Source: Bacillota bacterium
GTDB taxonomy: Bacteria > Bacillota > Clostridia > Oscillospirales > Acutalibacteraceae
DNA: 43,524 nucleotides
Assembly (NCBI GenBank): GCA_023417635.1
Contig: JAEZFF010000083.1
Span: 1 to 43,524, forward strand
Direction: 5' to 3'
Shown here: positions 15,294 to 24,269 of the stretch, piece after piece
Numbering within the stretch: position 1 is the stretch's first letter
Layout of the letters: each line of letters starts with the position of its first letter
The notes under the pieces: model-generated
Seen by the model: only the letters and a program-made list of their open reading frames with translations
Told to the model about the DNA's origin: nothing
Databases searched by the model: none
Translations under genes and position numbers: made by a program

Positions 15294-15329
15294 TGAATTT
15301 TTAGGCGAACCGATAAGACGGAGGACTGA

Positions 15330-16286
15330 ATGAGTTTTAAAATTATAGGTACAGGGAGCGCACACCCTGCTTGCTCCCAAACAAATGATGACCTGAAAAA
15401 ATTCATCGACACTTCCGATGAATGGATTTATTCCAGGACCGGTATCAAAAGCCGTTATGTCTGCACGACGGAAACTATCACGGATGTTGCTACAGCCGCT
15501 GGTGAAGCTGCACTGAAAAATGCGGGTGTAGATGTTTCGGAGCTTGACGGCATTATCTGCACGACAATCCGCGGCGATTATTTTACACCTTCGCTGGCCT
15601 GCTGCATTCAGGAACGCATTGGCGCTACCTGCCCGGCTTTTGACATGAATGCCGCCTGCACGGGTTTTCTTTATGCACTTGATGTTGCCGACGGCTTTTT
15701 TGTGCGGAAACGTGTGAAAAAGCTGCTCATTGTTTCCTGTGAAAATATGTCGAAGCTGCTGGATTGGAAAGACCGCACAACCTGTTGCCTGTTTGGCGAT
15801 GGAGCAGGCGCAGTTGTCTTGGGAGAAGGGGACAATCTTCTTTCTATCCGTGTTGCTGCTTATGGTGACAGCAAAATGATGTTCATCCCGAATGTCAGTG
15901 GGAATTCCCCATTTAATAAGACGCCGTGCCCGCCTTCGGTGCTTACTTGGAACGGCCACGGTGTCTATAAATTTGCTGTCTGTGAAATGGCGAAGCAGCT
16001 GGAAGCAGCAATTGAAGATGCGGGCTTACAGCAGAACGATATTACCTGGGTTCTGCCGCATCAGGCGAATCTTCGCATCATCAATGCGGCTATGAAACGC
16101 CTTGATATTCCGCAGGACCGCTACTGCACCGACATTGAGCATTATGCCAATATCTCTTCAGCTGCCATTCCGATTTTGCTGGATGAGCTGAACCAGAAGG
16201 GGACATTTCATGCTGGTGATTTGCTTGCTATGGTTGCTTTCGGCGGCGGGCTTACTTCCGGCGCATCCGTTATTCGCTGGGGCTGA
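15330..16286 (+). CDS. fabH: 3-oxoacyl-ACP synthase III
   Basis: 318-residue initiating condensing enzyme, which joins acetyl-CoA (or a short branched acyl-CoA) to malonyl-ACP. The catalytic triad is visible: C110 in NAACTG, H244 in PHQANLRI and N274 in HYANISSA. The family norm around the Asn is GNTS, so ANIS is a mild variant, but the Asn itself is kept. The N-terminal TSDEWIYSRTGIKSR is classical. GGAGGA (15320-15325) precedes ATG 15330. It is the first gene of a ten-gene fatty-acid operon on the plus strand. fabK follows after 30 bp, where many Clostridia have acpP; no ACP gene is present here. Confidence 0.97.
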   Translation: MSFKIIGTGSAHPACSQTNDDLKKFIDTSDEWIYSRTGIKSRYVCTTETITDVATAAGEAALKNAGVDVSELDGIICTTIRGDYFTPSLACCIQERIGATCPAFDMNAACTGFLYALDVADGFFVRKRVKKLLIVSCENMSKLLDWKDRTTCCLFGDGAGAVVLGEGDNLLSIRVAAYGDSKMMFIPNVSGNSPFNKTPCPPSVLTWNGHGVYKFAVCEMAKQLEAAIEDAGLQQNDITWVLPHQANLRIINAAMKRLDIPQDRYCTDIEHYANISSAAIPILLDELNQKGTFHAGDLLAMVAFGGGLTSGASVIRWG

Positions 16287-16316
16287 CCAAATTTTTCCGA
16301 AAGGGGATTATTCATT

Positions 16317-17264
16317 GTGATTAAAACTCCGATCTGTGATTTATTTCAGATTGAATATCCGATATTTCAGGGAGGTATGGCCTGGGTTGCGGATGCTTCG
16401 CTGGCAGCGGGTGTTTCCAATGCCGGCGGCCTTGGAATTATAGCCGGCATGAACTCGAACGGCGAACAGCTCCGCGCAGAAATCCGGAAATGCCGCGAGC
16501 TTACTTCCAAACCGTTCGGCGTGAATGTAATGCTGATGAGCCCGTTTGTTGAAGAAGTTGCCCGCACTGTTGTAGAGGAGCATGTTCCAATTTTGACAAC
16601 GGGTGCGGGAAACCCCGGCAAATATATGCCGGCATGGCTGGAAGCCGGTATCAAGGTTGTTCCGGTCGTTTCTTCTGTTGGATTTGCAAAGCTTGCAGAA
16701 AAACGCGGAGCCTGCGCAGTCGTTGCGGAGGGCGCTGAAAGCGGCGGTCACATCGGCAAGCTGCACACCATGGCTCTTGTGCCACAGATTTGTGACTCCG
16801 TAAAAATTCCGGTGCTTGCCGCAGGCGGTATTTGCGACGGACGCGGCATTGCTGCATCGTTTATGCTTGGCGCACAGGGCGTCCAGGTTGGCACACGGTT
16901 TCTTGTTGCAAAAGAATGCACCATCAGTCAGGTCTACAAAGACAAAATTCTGAAAGCGACGGATCTTGATACCATTGTTACAGGCGAAAAACTCGGAGAT
17001 GCCTGCCGTTCACTGAGAACACCTTTTTCCCGCGAATTTGCGAAAAAGGAATATAATTCAAATATTTCCCGCGAAGAGCTCGAAAAATTTGGAGCAGGTG
17101 CGCTCCGCCGTGCCGCGCGCGGCGGAGATGCCAAGGATGGCTGCTTCCTTGCTGGCGAAGTTGCCGCAATGGTTAAAAAAGAGCAGTCGGCGAAAGAAAT
17201 GATCGAAGAGATGTTTGACGAGGCTGAAAAATTGTTGGGCGGTGCGGCAAAATGGGTAAAATAG
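16317..17264 (+). CDS. fabK: Enoyl-ACP reductase II (FMN-dependent FabK)
   Basis: 315-residue flavoenzyme of the FabK/nitronate monooxygenase fold that reduces trans-2-enoyl-ACP with NAD(P)H in the last step of each elongation cycle. Visible are IEYPIFQGGMAWVAD at the N-terminus, the FMN/phosphate sites AAGGICDGRG and GAQGVQVGTRF, and the active-site region EGAESGGHIG with its His. It stands in for FabI, which makes the pathway insensitive to triclosan-type FabI inhibitors (family knowledge). Start is GTG 16317 with AAGGGGA 9 nt upstream. The 3' end overlaps fabD by 13 bp, indicating coupled translation. Confidence 0.96.
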   Translation: MIKTPICDLFQIEYPIFQGGMAWVADASLAAGVSNAGGLGIIAGMNSNGEQLRAEIRKCRELTSKPFGVNVMLMSPFVEEVARTVVEEHVPILTTGAGNPGKYMPAWLEAGIKVVPVVSSVGFAKLAEKRGACAVVAEGAESGGHIGKLHTMALVPQICDSVKIPVLAAGGICDGRGIAASFMLGAQGVQVGTRFLVAKECTISQVYKDKILKATDLDTIVTGEKLGDACRSLRTPFSREFAKKEYNSNISREELEKFGAGALRRAARGGDAKDGCFLAGEVAAMVKKEQSAKEMIEEMFDEAEKLLGGAAKWVK

Positions 17265-18172
17265 CATTTTTATTCAGCGGCCAGGGTACCCAGTACACCG
17301 GCATGGGAAAATCGCTTTGCGAAACATCTGCGGCGGCTAAAAAGGTCTTTGCGGCGGCGGATGCTGTTCGCCCGAATACATCAGTGCAGTGCTTTGAAGC
17401 CCCAAAAGAAGAACTTTCGCTTACCGTCAATACACAGCCATGTGTTTACTGTGTAGACCTTGCGGCAGCGGAAGCACTGCGGGAAGCAGGTATTCAGCCG
17501 GATATGGTGGCTGGCTTTTCTCTTGGTGAGATTGCCGCACTTACTTTTTCTGGGGTCTTTGGGCAAAAGGACGGCTTTTCTTTTGTTTGCAAACGTGGCC
17601 GGTACATGAATGATGCAGCAGAGAAGACGGGCGGCGGCATGGCCGCCGTGCTGAAGCTTTCTGATGAAAAAGTAGAGGAAATCTGTTCACACTATCAGCA
17701 GGTTTACCCAGTTAATTACAACTGCCCGGGGCAGGTAAGCGTAGCGGGTGACAAAGCGGAGCTAGAACCACTCTGCAAAGAGGTTACTGCGTTAGGCGGA
17801 CGTGCGGTGCCGCTTGCGGTAAGCGGCGCATTCCATTCCCCATTTATGAGGGAAGCAGGCGAACATCTGCGGCAGGTGATTTCTGCGGTTCCGGTTTCTG
17901 CTCCGGCAGTTCCGATCTATTCCGACTATACTGCTGCTCTTTACGGGGCAAAGGAAGATGGAATCCGCGAAAATATCATCAGGCAGGTCAGTAATCCGGT
18001 TCGCTGGAAAAAGATTTTGGAAGAGATGCATTCGCAGGGTGTTGACACGTTCTTGGAGGTTGGCCCGGGCAAAGTCCTGAGCGGCCTTGTGCGTAAAACT
18101 CTTTCGGATGTAGTAATCTATCACGTTGAAGATGCGGACACACTGGCTAAGGCCGTTTCCGCGCTTTGTTAA
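17252..18172 (+). CDS. fabD: Malonyl-CoA:ACP transacylase
   Basis: 306-residue enzyme that transfers malonyl from CoA to ACP, supplying the extender unit. The N-terminus has FLFSGQGTQYTGMG. The nucleophile is S90 in GFSLGE; the usual motif is GHSLGE, so His 89 is replaced by Phe next to the nucleophile. R115 in KRGRYM and H195 in GAFHSPFM complete the active site. Length is typical. The ATG lies inside the 3' end of fabK (13-bp overlap). fabG follows after 15 bp with AAGGAGG before it. All members act in the cytosol on ACP-bound chains. Confidence 0.96.
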   Translation: MGKIAFLFSGQGTQYTGMGKSLCETSAAAKKVFAAADAVRPNTSVQCFEAPKEELSLTVNTQPCVYCVDLAAAEALREAGIQPDMVAGFSLGEIAALTFSGVFGQKDGFSFVCKRGRYMNDAAEKTGGGMAAVLKLSDEKVEEICSHYQQVYPVNYNCPGQVSVAGDKAELEPLCKEVTALGGRAVPLAVSGAFHSPFMREAGEHLRQVISAVPVSAPAVPIYSDYTAALYGAKEDGIRENIIRQVSNPVRWKKILEEMHSQGVDTFLEVGPGKVLSGLVRKTLSDVVIYHVEDADTLAKAVSALC

Positions 18173-18187
18173 GGAGGCGTACAGCTG

Positions 18188-18928
18188 ATGCTGAAAGGTC
18201 AGGTTGCTATTGTTACGGGAGGTTCACGCGGAATTGGGCGTGCCATCGCTTTGAAGCTTGCGGAGAAAGGCGCTAATATTGCCATTGTTTATGCAGGCAA
18301 TACGGCGGCTGCAGATGAAACGCGTTCCCTCGTAGAAAAACATTCGGTTCAGTGCAAGACGTATGTCTGCAATGTGGCTGACTTTAACGCCACAAAGGCG
18401 CTGGTCGATTCTGTGCTGAAGGATTTTGGCAGAATCGATATTCTGGTGAATGACGCAGGAATTACTCGTGACGCTAATATTGCCATTATGAAAGAGCAGG
18501 ATTTTGACGATGTTATCGCCATTAACCTCAAGGGCGCGTTCAATATGGTTCGGAACTGCTGCCGCTATTTCCTGCATCAGCACAGTGGCAGAATTATCAA
18601 TATCAGTTCCGTTGCAGGGCTGACCGGAAATGTGGGTCAGGCTAATTATGCTTCCGCAAAAGCCGGGCTTATTGGGCTGACGAAGACGGTTGCCAAGGAA
18701 CTTGCCAGCCGCGGTGTTACCTGTAACGCTGTTGCCCCTGGTTTTATTGACACAGACATGACTAGAAAAGTAAATGAAAAGGCCCGTGACGCAGAGGTCA
18801 GCGCTATTCCAATGAAGCGCGCGGGAAAGCCGGAAGATGTTGCTGGAGCCGTTTCATTTTTAGCAGACAGCTGTGCGTCATACATCACGGGTGAAGTCAT
18901 TCGTGTTGACGGCGGCCTCTGCATTTAA
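18188..18928 (+). CDS. fabG: 3-oxoacyl-ACP reductase
   Basis: 246-residue short-chain dehydrogenase that reduces 3-oxoacyl-ACP with NADPH. The Rossmann signature is TGGSRGIGRAI (10-20). The active site is N113, S141, Y154 and K158 (YASAK). The usual NNAG motif reads NDAG at 88-91, an Asn-to-Asp change that is tolerated in other SDRs. AAGGAGGCG precedes ATG 18188. The C-terminus ends GEVIRVDGGLCI, as in the family. It sits between fabD and fabF in the operon. Confidence 0.97.
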   Translation: MLKGQVAIVTGGSRGIGRAIALKLAEKGANIAIVYAGNTAAADETRSLVEKHSVQCKTYVCNVADFNATKALVDSVLKDFGRIDILVNDAGITRDANIAIMKEQDFDDVIAINLKGAFNMVRNCCRYFLHQHSGRIINISSVAGLTGNVGQANYASAKAGLIGLTKTVAKELASRGVTCNAVAPGFIDTDMTRKVNEKARDAEVSAIPMKRAGKPEDVAGAVSFLADSCASYITGEVIRVDGGLCI

Positions 18929-18960
18929 AAAGACTTATTTTTTCCGTTGGGAGGATACCT

Positions 18961-20193
18961 ATGAGCAGACGAGTTGTGGTTACGGGCATGGGAGCCGTTA
19001 CCCCGGTTGGAAATGATGTCGCGTCGTTTTGGGACGGACTGATTTCCGGCAAAAACGGCATCGATTTCATTACAAAATTTGATGCGACCGATTATAAAGT
19101 TAAGATTGCTGCAGAGGTAAAAGATTTTCATCCTGCCGATTTTATTGAAAAGTCCATGCTCCGCAAGACGGATCTTTTCTGCCAGTATGCTATGGCGGCT
19201 GCCGCGCAAGCAATGGATGACAGTAAAATCGCCGGCAAAGTGGAGCCTGAGCGCCTTGGCGTTTATGTGGGTTCCGGTATAGGCGGAATGAATACATTTG
19301 TGGAAGAATGTACAAAGCTGCAGAATATCGGGCCCAGACGGGTTTCACCATTCTTTATTCCAAAACTCATTTCCAATATTGCAGCCGGTAATATTGCAGT
19401 TGCCCAAAATGCAAAAGGGCCGTCCATATGCATTGTGACAGCTTGCTCTACTTCTACCAATGCTATTGGTGAGGCTTACCGCGCTATACAGAACGGCTAT
19501 GCAGACGCTATCATTACCGGCGGTTCGGAGGCTCCAATTACCGGCCTTGCTGTCGCGGGTTTTACCAACTGCATGGCGCTTTGCACTTCCAATGATCCGA
19601 AGAATGCTTCCATGCCGTTTGACAAGCGGCGCAGTGGATTTGTGATGGGTGAGGGTGGAGCGATTCTTATCCTTGAAGATTATGAACACGCTGTTTCCCG
19701 TGGGGCCAATATTTACGGCGAAATCTGTGGCTATGGCAATACAAATGATGCGTACCACATGACGGCGCCGCAGCCGGAAGGTGAAGGCATTACATCTGCT
19801 ATTAGACTTGCTGTAAAAGAAGCTGGTGTTCCGTCGGATGCCAAGCTTTACATCAATGCGCATGGTACCAGCACGGAATTAAACGATAAAACTGAAACCA
19901 TCGCGTTTAAAAAGGCATTTGGCGAGCAGGCACATACGGCGCTTATTAGTTCTACTAAGTCGATGACGGGGCATATGCTTGGTGCGACAGGTGCGGCGGA
20001 AGCCATTGCCTGCGTCCTTGCCCTGAAAAATGGAATTGTTCCCCCGACAATCGGTTACAAGGAACCTGACCCGGAATGTGACCTCGACTATGTGCCAAAC
20101 AAAGCACGCAAAGCAGAGCTTGACTATGCAATTTCAACAAACCTTGGTTTTGGCGGTCACAATGCCTGCCTCGTATTTCGCAGAGCAAAATGA
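18961..20193 (+). CDS. fabF: 3-oxoacyl-ACP synthase II
   Basis: 410-residue elongating condensing enzyme. The catalytic residues are C162 in TACSTS, H301 in NAHGTST, K333 and H338 in STKSMTGHMLG. The N-terminus VVVTGMGAVTPVGND is classical, and LGFGGHNACLVFR closes the protein. GGGAGGA lies just before ATG 18961. The next gene, accB, begins 51 bp downstream. Together with FabH it provides all condensing activity encoded in this operon; no fabB-like second copy is seen. Confidence 0.98.
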   Translation: MSRRVVVTGMGAVTPVGNDVASFWDGLISGKNGIDFITKFDATDYKVKIAAEVKDFHPADFIEKSMLRKTDLFCQYAMAAAAQAMDDSKIAGKVEPERLGVYVGSGIGGMNTFVEECTKLQNIGPRRVSPFFIPKLISNIAAGNIAVAQNAKGPSICIVTACSTSTNAIGEAYRAIQNGYADAIITGGSEAPITGLAVAGFTNCMALCTSNDPKNASMPFDKRRSGFVMGEGGAILILEDYEHAVSRGANIYGEICGYGNTNDAYHMTAPQPEGEGITSAIRLAVKEAGVPSDAKLYINAHGTSTELNDKTETIAFKKAFGEQAHTALISSTKSMTGHMLGATGAAEAIACVLALKNGIVPPTIGYKEPDPECDLDYVPNKARKAELDYAISTNLGFGGHNACLVFRRAK

Positions 20194-20244
20194 CGACAGT
20201 CCCGCACATTTGGGCGGGGACTATGTGAAAGGATGCCGTTATCT

Positions 20245-20694
20245 ATGAAATTGGAAGAAGTCCGTTCCCTCGCTCAGATTATGCAGGAATCCGATTTGAC
20301 GAGCCTCGAAGTTGAAGAGGGCGGAGCAAAAATAAAGTTGGAAAAGAAACCTTTGGTTCAGCCTGTGGCTCCGGCTATTCTGCCGGTAGGTGCTCCAGTG
20401 CCTGCAGCTGCAGGCACTGCTGCGGCTCCTGCAGCCGGAAAATCGGCAAGTACAGAAAATTTTAAAGAAATCAAAAGCCCAATGGTAGGCGTTTTTTATA
20501 CTTCCCCTTCGCCGGAAAGTGAATCTTACGTCAAAGTTGGCAGCAAAGTAAAAAAGGGCGATATTGTCTGCATTATCGAAGCCATGAAGCTCTTGAATGA
20601 AATCAATGCAGATCAGGAAGGCGAAATAGCGGAGATTTGCGTTGAAAACGGTGCGGTCGTCGAGTACGGCCAGACGCTGTTTAAACTTCGCTGA
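20245..20694 (+). CDS. accB: Biotin carboxyl carrier protein of acetyl-CoA carboxylase
   Basis: 149-residue BCCP that carries CO2 on biotin between AccC and AccAD. It has an N-terminal charged part (MKLEEVRSLAQIMQESDL), a flexible Ala/Pro linker (about 40-68) and a C-terminal biotinyl domain with EAMKLLNEI, K115 being the biotinylation site. ATG 20245 is preferred over ATG 20233 because AAAGGA abuts 20233 directly but has usable spacing to 20245, and MKLEE is the usual beginning. It lies between fabF and fabZ, as in many Firmicutes operons. Confidence 0.95.
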   Translation: MKLEEVRSLAQIMQESDLTSLEVEEGGAKIKLEKKPLVQPVAPAILPVGAPVPAAAGTAAAPAAGKSASTENFKEIKSPMVGVFYTSPSPESESYVKVGSKVKKGDIVCIIEAMKLLNEINADQEGEIAEICVENGAVVEYGQTLFKLR

Positions 20695-20776
20695 ATTCCT
20701 TATGCAGCCAGGCCTTTCCGCGCGGGCTGGGATGCTTTAGAAAATGTGCGGGGAAACGGCGGTAGATGTTTCGAGT

Positions 20777-21202
20777 ATGAACAGAGATGAATTAAAGAAG
20801 ATTCTTCCCCACCGCGAGCCGATGCTTCTGATTGATGAGGCGGAATTGATAGAAGAGAATCTTGCGGTAGGGAAGTATACAGTAAAAGGTAACGAATGGT
20901 TTCTGCAGGGACATTTTCCGGGTATGCCGATTGTTCCTGGCGTCATGCAGTGCGAGATGATGGCGCAGACCTGCTGCGTGCTTTTGGCTGATAAAGTCAA
21001 AGGCTGTATTCCGCTTTTGGGCGGGCTGGATAAAGTTCGCTTTAAAAATCAGGTGCGGCCGGGCGATACGATTGAGTTTCACTGCAGTATTACAAGAAGC
21101 CGCCCACCCTTTTACTTTGCCAAGGGAAAGGGAACTGTGAACGGAAAAACCGCAGTAAGCGCTGAGCTTTCTTTTGCGCTGATGCCGAAAGAAAAGGGGT
21201 GA
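20777..21202 (+). CDS. fabZ: 3-hydroxyacyl-ACP dehydratase FabZ
   Basis: 141-residue hot-dog-fold dehydratase that forms trans-2-enoyl-ACP. It has LPHREPMLLID, the catalytic His in GHFPGMPIVPGV and the catalytic Glu in MQCEMMAQ. The start is uncertain: ATG 20777 gives MNRDELKKILPHR and the family length of about 140, while ATG 20744 would add 11 residues; neither has a strong ribosome binding site (GGCGGTAG before 20777). The stop codon overlaps GTG 21199 of accC, so translation of the two may be coupled. Confidence 0.94.
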   Translation: MNRDELKKILPHREPMLLIDEAELIEENLAVGKYTVKGNEWFLQGHFPGMPIVPGVMQCEMMAQTCCVLLADKVKGCIPLLGGLDKVRFKNQVRPGDTIEFHCSITRSRPPFYFAKGKGTVNGKTAVSAELSFALMPKEKG

Positions 21203-21207
21203 AAACC

Positions 21208-22554
21208 TTGTTTTCAAAAATTCTGATTGCGAATCGTGGTGAAATTGCCGTTCGCATTATTCGCGCCTGCAAAGAGATGGGTATTGCCACAGTAGCAGTT
21301 TTTTCGGAAGCAGACCGAGATGCGCTGCATGTAAGCCTTGCGGATGAAAGCGTCTGCATTGGCCCGGCGCAGCTGAAAGACAGCTACTTGAACATAGCCG
21401 CTATTATAACGGCGGCCGAAGTAACAGGAGCCGGGGCCATTCACCCAGGTTATGGTCTCCTTTCTGAAAATACAAAATTTGCGGCTCTGTGCGAAAAGTG
21501 CAACATCGCGTTTATTGGTCCTTCTTCCAATGTTATTGCGAAGATGGGTGATAAAGATATGGCGCGTCAGACCATGCAGGCTGCCGGTGTTCCAACAATT
21601 CCTGGCAGTAAAATGGTAGAAAATGTCGACCAGGCTTTGAAAGAAGCGAAACGAATCGGTTTTCCTCTGTTGATTAAGGCACGAAGCGGCGGCGGCGGGT
21701 GTGGAATCCGCCTTGTAAAGACACTGGAAGAGTTTCCAAATGCGTTTTGCACAGCTTCCGCAGAAGCCCGTATGGCTTTTGGCGACGGTGCAGTTTATCT
21801 TGAAAAATACCTTTACCCGGCAAAGCATGTGGAAATGCAGCTGCTCTGCGACAAGCAGGGGCACGCGGTGGTACTGGGCGAGCGGGAATGTTCTGTGCAG
21901 CGGAAGCATCAGAAGCTGCTGGAAGAAAGCCCTTCACCGGCTCTTTCGGCTGAAACGCGCAAAAAGATGTATGCCTGTGCCGTGCAGGCTGCGAAGGCAG
22001 CTGACTACGAAAACGCAGGAACCATTGAATTTCTTGTAGACGATAAGCAAAATTTTTATTTTATGGAAATGAATACACGCTTGCAGGTAGAGCATGCCGT
22101 AACCGAAATGGTAACGGGGATTGATATTGTAAAGTGGCAGATTCGCATAGCGGCTGGCCTTCCGCTTACTTTCGAACAGAAAGATGTTTTCGTGAACGGC
22201 AGTGCAATCGAATGCCGCATTAATGCGGAAAATCCATCGCTGAATTTTCGCCCGTGCAGCGGAAAAATCAAGTTGCTCCACATTCCAGGTGGGCCTTGGG
22301 TTCGGTTTGACACTGCGCTTTTTCAAGACTACGTGATTCCACCGTTTTATGATTCATTGATTGGCAAATTGATTGTTCATGCGCCGACGCGCGAGGAGGC
22401 CATTCGAAAAATGCAGGCAGCCTTGTGTGAACTCGTTATCGAAGGTGTGGATACCAATACGGAAATGCACCGGAAAATTTTAACTCATCCGGAATTCCGG
22501 TCGGGTAATTATCACACGGATCTTATGGATAAGCTGGAGGTCGAAAAACAGTGA
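21208..22554 (+). CDS. accC: Biotin carboxylase subunit of acetyl-CoA carboxylase
   Basis: ATP-grasp enzyme of 448 residues that carboxylates biotin on BCCP. It shows KILIANRGEIAVRIIRACKE at the N-terminus, the glycine-rich ATP loop KARSGGGGCGIRLV, EKYLYPAKHVEMQ, the ATP/Mg region EMNTRLQVEHAVTE and ECRINAENP. TTG 21208 is preferred because AAGGGG lies 8 nt before it and the product begins MFSKILIANRGE like its homologues. GTG 21199, 9 bp earlier and overlapping the fabZ stop, is the alternative. accD overlaps its stop by 4 nt. Confidence 0.96.
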   Translation: MFSKILIANRGEIAVRIIRACKEMGIATVAVFSEADRDALHVSLADESVCIGPAQLKDSYLNIAAIITAAEVTGAGAIHPGYGLLSENTKFAALCEKCNIAFIGPSSNVIAKMGDKDMARQTMQAAGVPTIPGSKMVENVDQALKEAKRIGFPLLIKARSGGGGCGIRLVKTLEEFPNAFCTASAEARMAFGDGAVYLEKYLYPAKHVEMQLLCDKQGHAVVLGERECSVQRKHQKLLEESPSPALSAETRKKMYACAVQAAKAADYENAGTIEFLVDDKQNFYFMEMNTRLQVEHAVTEMVTGIDIVKWQIRIAAGLPLTFEQKDVFVNGSAIECRINAENPSLNFRPCSGKIKLLHIPGGPWVRFDTALFQDYVIPPFYDSLIGKLIVHAPTREEAIRKMQAALCELVIEGVDTNTEMHRKILTHPEFRSGNYHTDLMDKLEVEKQ

Positions 22555-23417
22555 AACTGCCGAAAAGTCTTTTCCAAAAGCCGGAAAATCCATTGGAGTG
22601 GTATGACAGCCATATTAAAAACTCTATGCCGGATATTCCGGACCAAATGTGTATTTCCTGCTCCAAATGCAAATCAATCCTCTTGACGGGTGATTTGAAT
22701 GAAAACGCGCGCGTTTGCCCGAAGTGTGGTTATCACTTTCGCATGAATGCACGCCAGCGCATTGGCCTGATTACGGATGTAGATTCCTTTCAGGAAATGG
22801 ATCAGGATATGCGCTCCAAAAATATTATTAATTTTCCGAACTATGATAAAAAGCTTTGGCACGCGCGCTTGGAAAGCGGTGAAAATGAAGCTGTTGTCTG
22901 CGGCACGGCCCGTATTGGCAGCTTTAGTTGCTGTTTGTTTGTCATGGAGCCTTATTTTATGATGGGTAGCATGGGTACGGTAGTTGGTGAGAAGATTACC
23001 CGCCTTTTTGAATACGCTACAGAAAATGATATGCCGGTTGTTGGTTTCACGGTTTCCGGTGGTGCCCGTATGCAGGAAGGCATTCTTTCACTTATGCAGA
23101 TGGCCAAAACAAGTGCGGCAGTCAAACGTCACAGTGATGCAGGCAATTTATATGTGTCTGTACTCACAGACCCTACAACAGGCGGTGTAACAGCCAGCTT
23201 TGCTATGGAAGCTGATGTTATTCTTGCTGAACCGGGTGCGCTGATTGGTTTTGCCGGGCCGCGTGTTATTGAGCAGACCATGCGGCAGAAACTGCCGCCG
23301 GGATTCCAGTCATCCGAGTTTTTGCTGGAAAAGGGTTTTGTGGATGAGATTGTCCCACGGAAGCAGCAAAAAGAGTATTTGACTCAATTGCTTTCGCTGC
23401 ATCAAAGGAGGGCCTGA
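22551..23417 (+). CDS. accD: Acetyl-CoA carboxylase carboxyltransferase subunit beta
   Basis: 288-residue beta subunit which, with AccA, transfers the carboxyl group from biotin to acetyl-CoA to make malonyl-CoA. A zinc ribbon is formed by C37-x2-C40 and C56-x2-C59. The crotonase-like core has GSMGTVVGEKI, FTVSGGARMQEG (oxyanion region) and TDPTTGGVTASFAM. It starts at GTG 22551, overlapping the accC stop (GTGA), which implies coupled translation. accA begins 1 nt past its stop. Confidence 0.97.
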   Translation: MKLPKSLFQKPENPLEWYDSHIKNSMPDIPDQMCISCSKCKSILLTGDLNENARVCPKCGYHFRMNARQRIGLITDVDSFQEMDQDMRSKNIINFPNYDKKLWHARLESGENEAVVCGTARIGSFSCCLFVMEPYFMMGSMGTVVGEKITRLFEYATENDMPVVGFTVSGGARMQEGILSLMQMAKTSAAVKRHSDAGNLYVSVLTDPTTGGVTASFAMEADVILAEPGALIGFAGPRVIEQTMRQKLPPGFQSSEFLLEKGFVDEIVPRKQQKEYLTQLLSLHQRRA

Positions 23418-23418
23418 G

Positions 23419-24210
23419 ATGGAAGCATATGAAAGACTGGCCGCTTCCAGAGCGAAGGGCAGGCCAACAGGTCTTTGCTATATACAGAATATCTTTGACG
23501 GCTTTATGGAGATGCACGGTGACCGCCGCTTCGGCGACGACAAAGCGATTGTTGCCGGTATTGCCCGCCTGAATGGGATGCCTGTCACGGTTATTGCCCA
23601 CGAAAAGGGCAGCACCACAAAAGAAAAAGTCAGCCGTAACTTTGGCTCTGCGCATCCGGAAGGGTACCGCAAGGCACTTCGTCAGATGAAACTTGCGGAA
23701 AAGTTCAAAAGGCCGGTTGTATGCTTTGTAGATACCGCCGGTGCATTTTGTGGCATCGCTGCCGAAGAGCGCGGCGAAGGCCAGGCAATCGCCGAAAACC
23801 TGATGGAGATGTCCGCACTGAAAACGCCTATTATTTCTGTGTTTGTTGGGGAAGGCGGCAGTGGCGGAGCACTTGGGCTTGCGGTTTCCGATGAGGTTTG
23901 GATGCTGGAAAATGCTTATTATTCGGTCATTTCACCAGAAGGCTGCGCAAGCATTCTTTGGAAAGACAGTTCAAAAGTGAAGGAAGCGGCAAGCTGTCTT
24001 AAAATGACGGCAGACGATTTGCTTGCTTTGCACGCGATTGAACGGGTCATTCCGGAACGCAGCGATTTTTCGCAAGTCTATGAAATGCTGAAAAAAGATT
24101 TGTTTGAAACTTTGCAGGCAAAGCAGAATGAAGACGTGAACACACTTCTTCAAAAACGTTACGACCGTTTCCGCAGACTGGGCGCACCGAAGGAAACAGC
24201 TTCACTATAA
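23419..24210 (+). CDS. accA: Acetyl-CoA carboxylase carboxyltransferase subunit alpha
   Basis: 263-residue alpha subunit of the carboxyltransferase. It has DGFMEMHGDRRFGDD, FVDTAGAFCGIAAEERGEGQAIAENL, the oxyanion-type GEGGSGGALGLAV and YSVISPEGCASILWKD. It is the short Gram-positive form, without the long N-terminal helix of proteobacterial AccA. AAGGAGG lies before ATG 23419, and the gene follows accD with a 1-nt gap. It is the last gene of the fatty-acid operon, ending before a GC-rich hairpin. Confidence 0.97.
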   Translation: MEAYERLAASRAKGRPTGLCYIQNIFDGFMEMHGDRRFGDDKAIVAGIARLNGMPVTVIAHEKGSTTKEKVSRNFGSAHPEGYRKALRQMKLAEKFKRPVVCFVDTAGAFCGIAAEERGEGQAIAENLMEMSALKTPIISVFVGEGGSGGALGLAVSDEVWMLENAYYSVISPEGCASILWKDSSKVKEAASCLKMTADDLLALHAIERVIPERSDFSQVYEMLKKDLFETLQAKQNEDVNTLLQKRYDRFRRLGAPKETASL

Positions 24211-24224
24211 TAGCAGAAAAAGAG

Positions 24225-24257
24225 TCCGGGGCGGCCATATTGGCACCCCGGATTTTT
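24225..24257 (+). terminator. Terminator of the fatty-acid operon
   Basis: TCCGGGG (24225-24231) pairs with CCCCGGA (24246-24252). An inner GCCA/TGGC pair extends the hairpin, and TTTTT follows. It ends just before the AAGGAGGT ribosome binding site of the next gene. Confidence 0.82.
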
Positions 24258-24269
24258 AAGGAGGTAACT

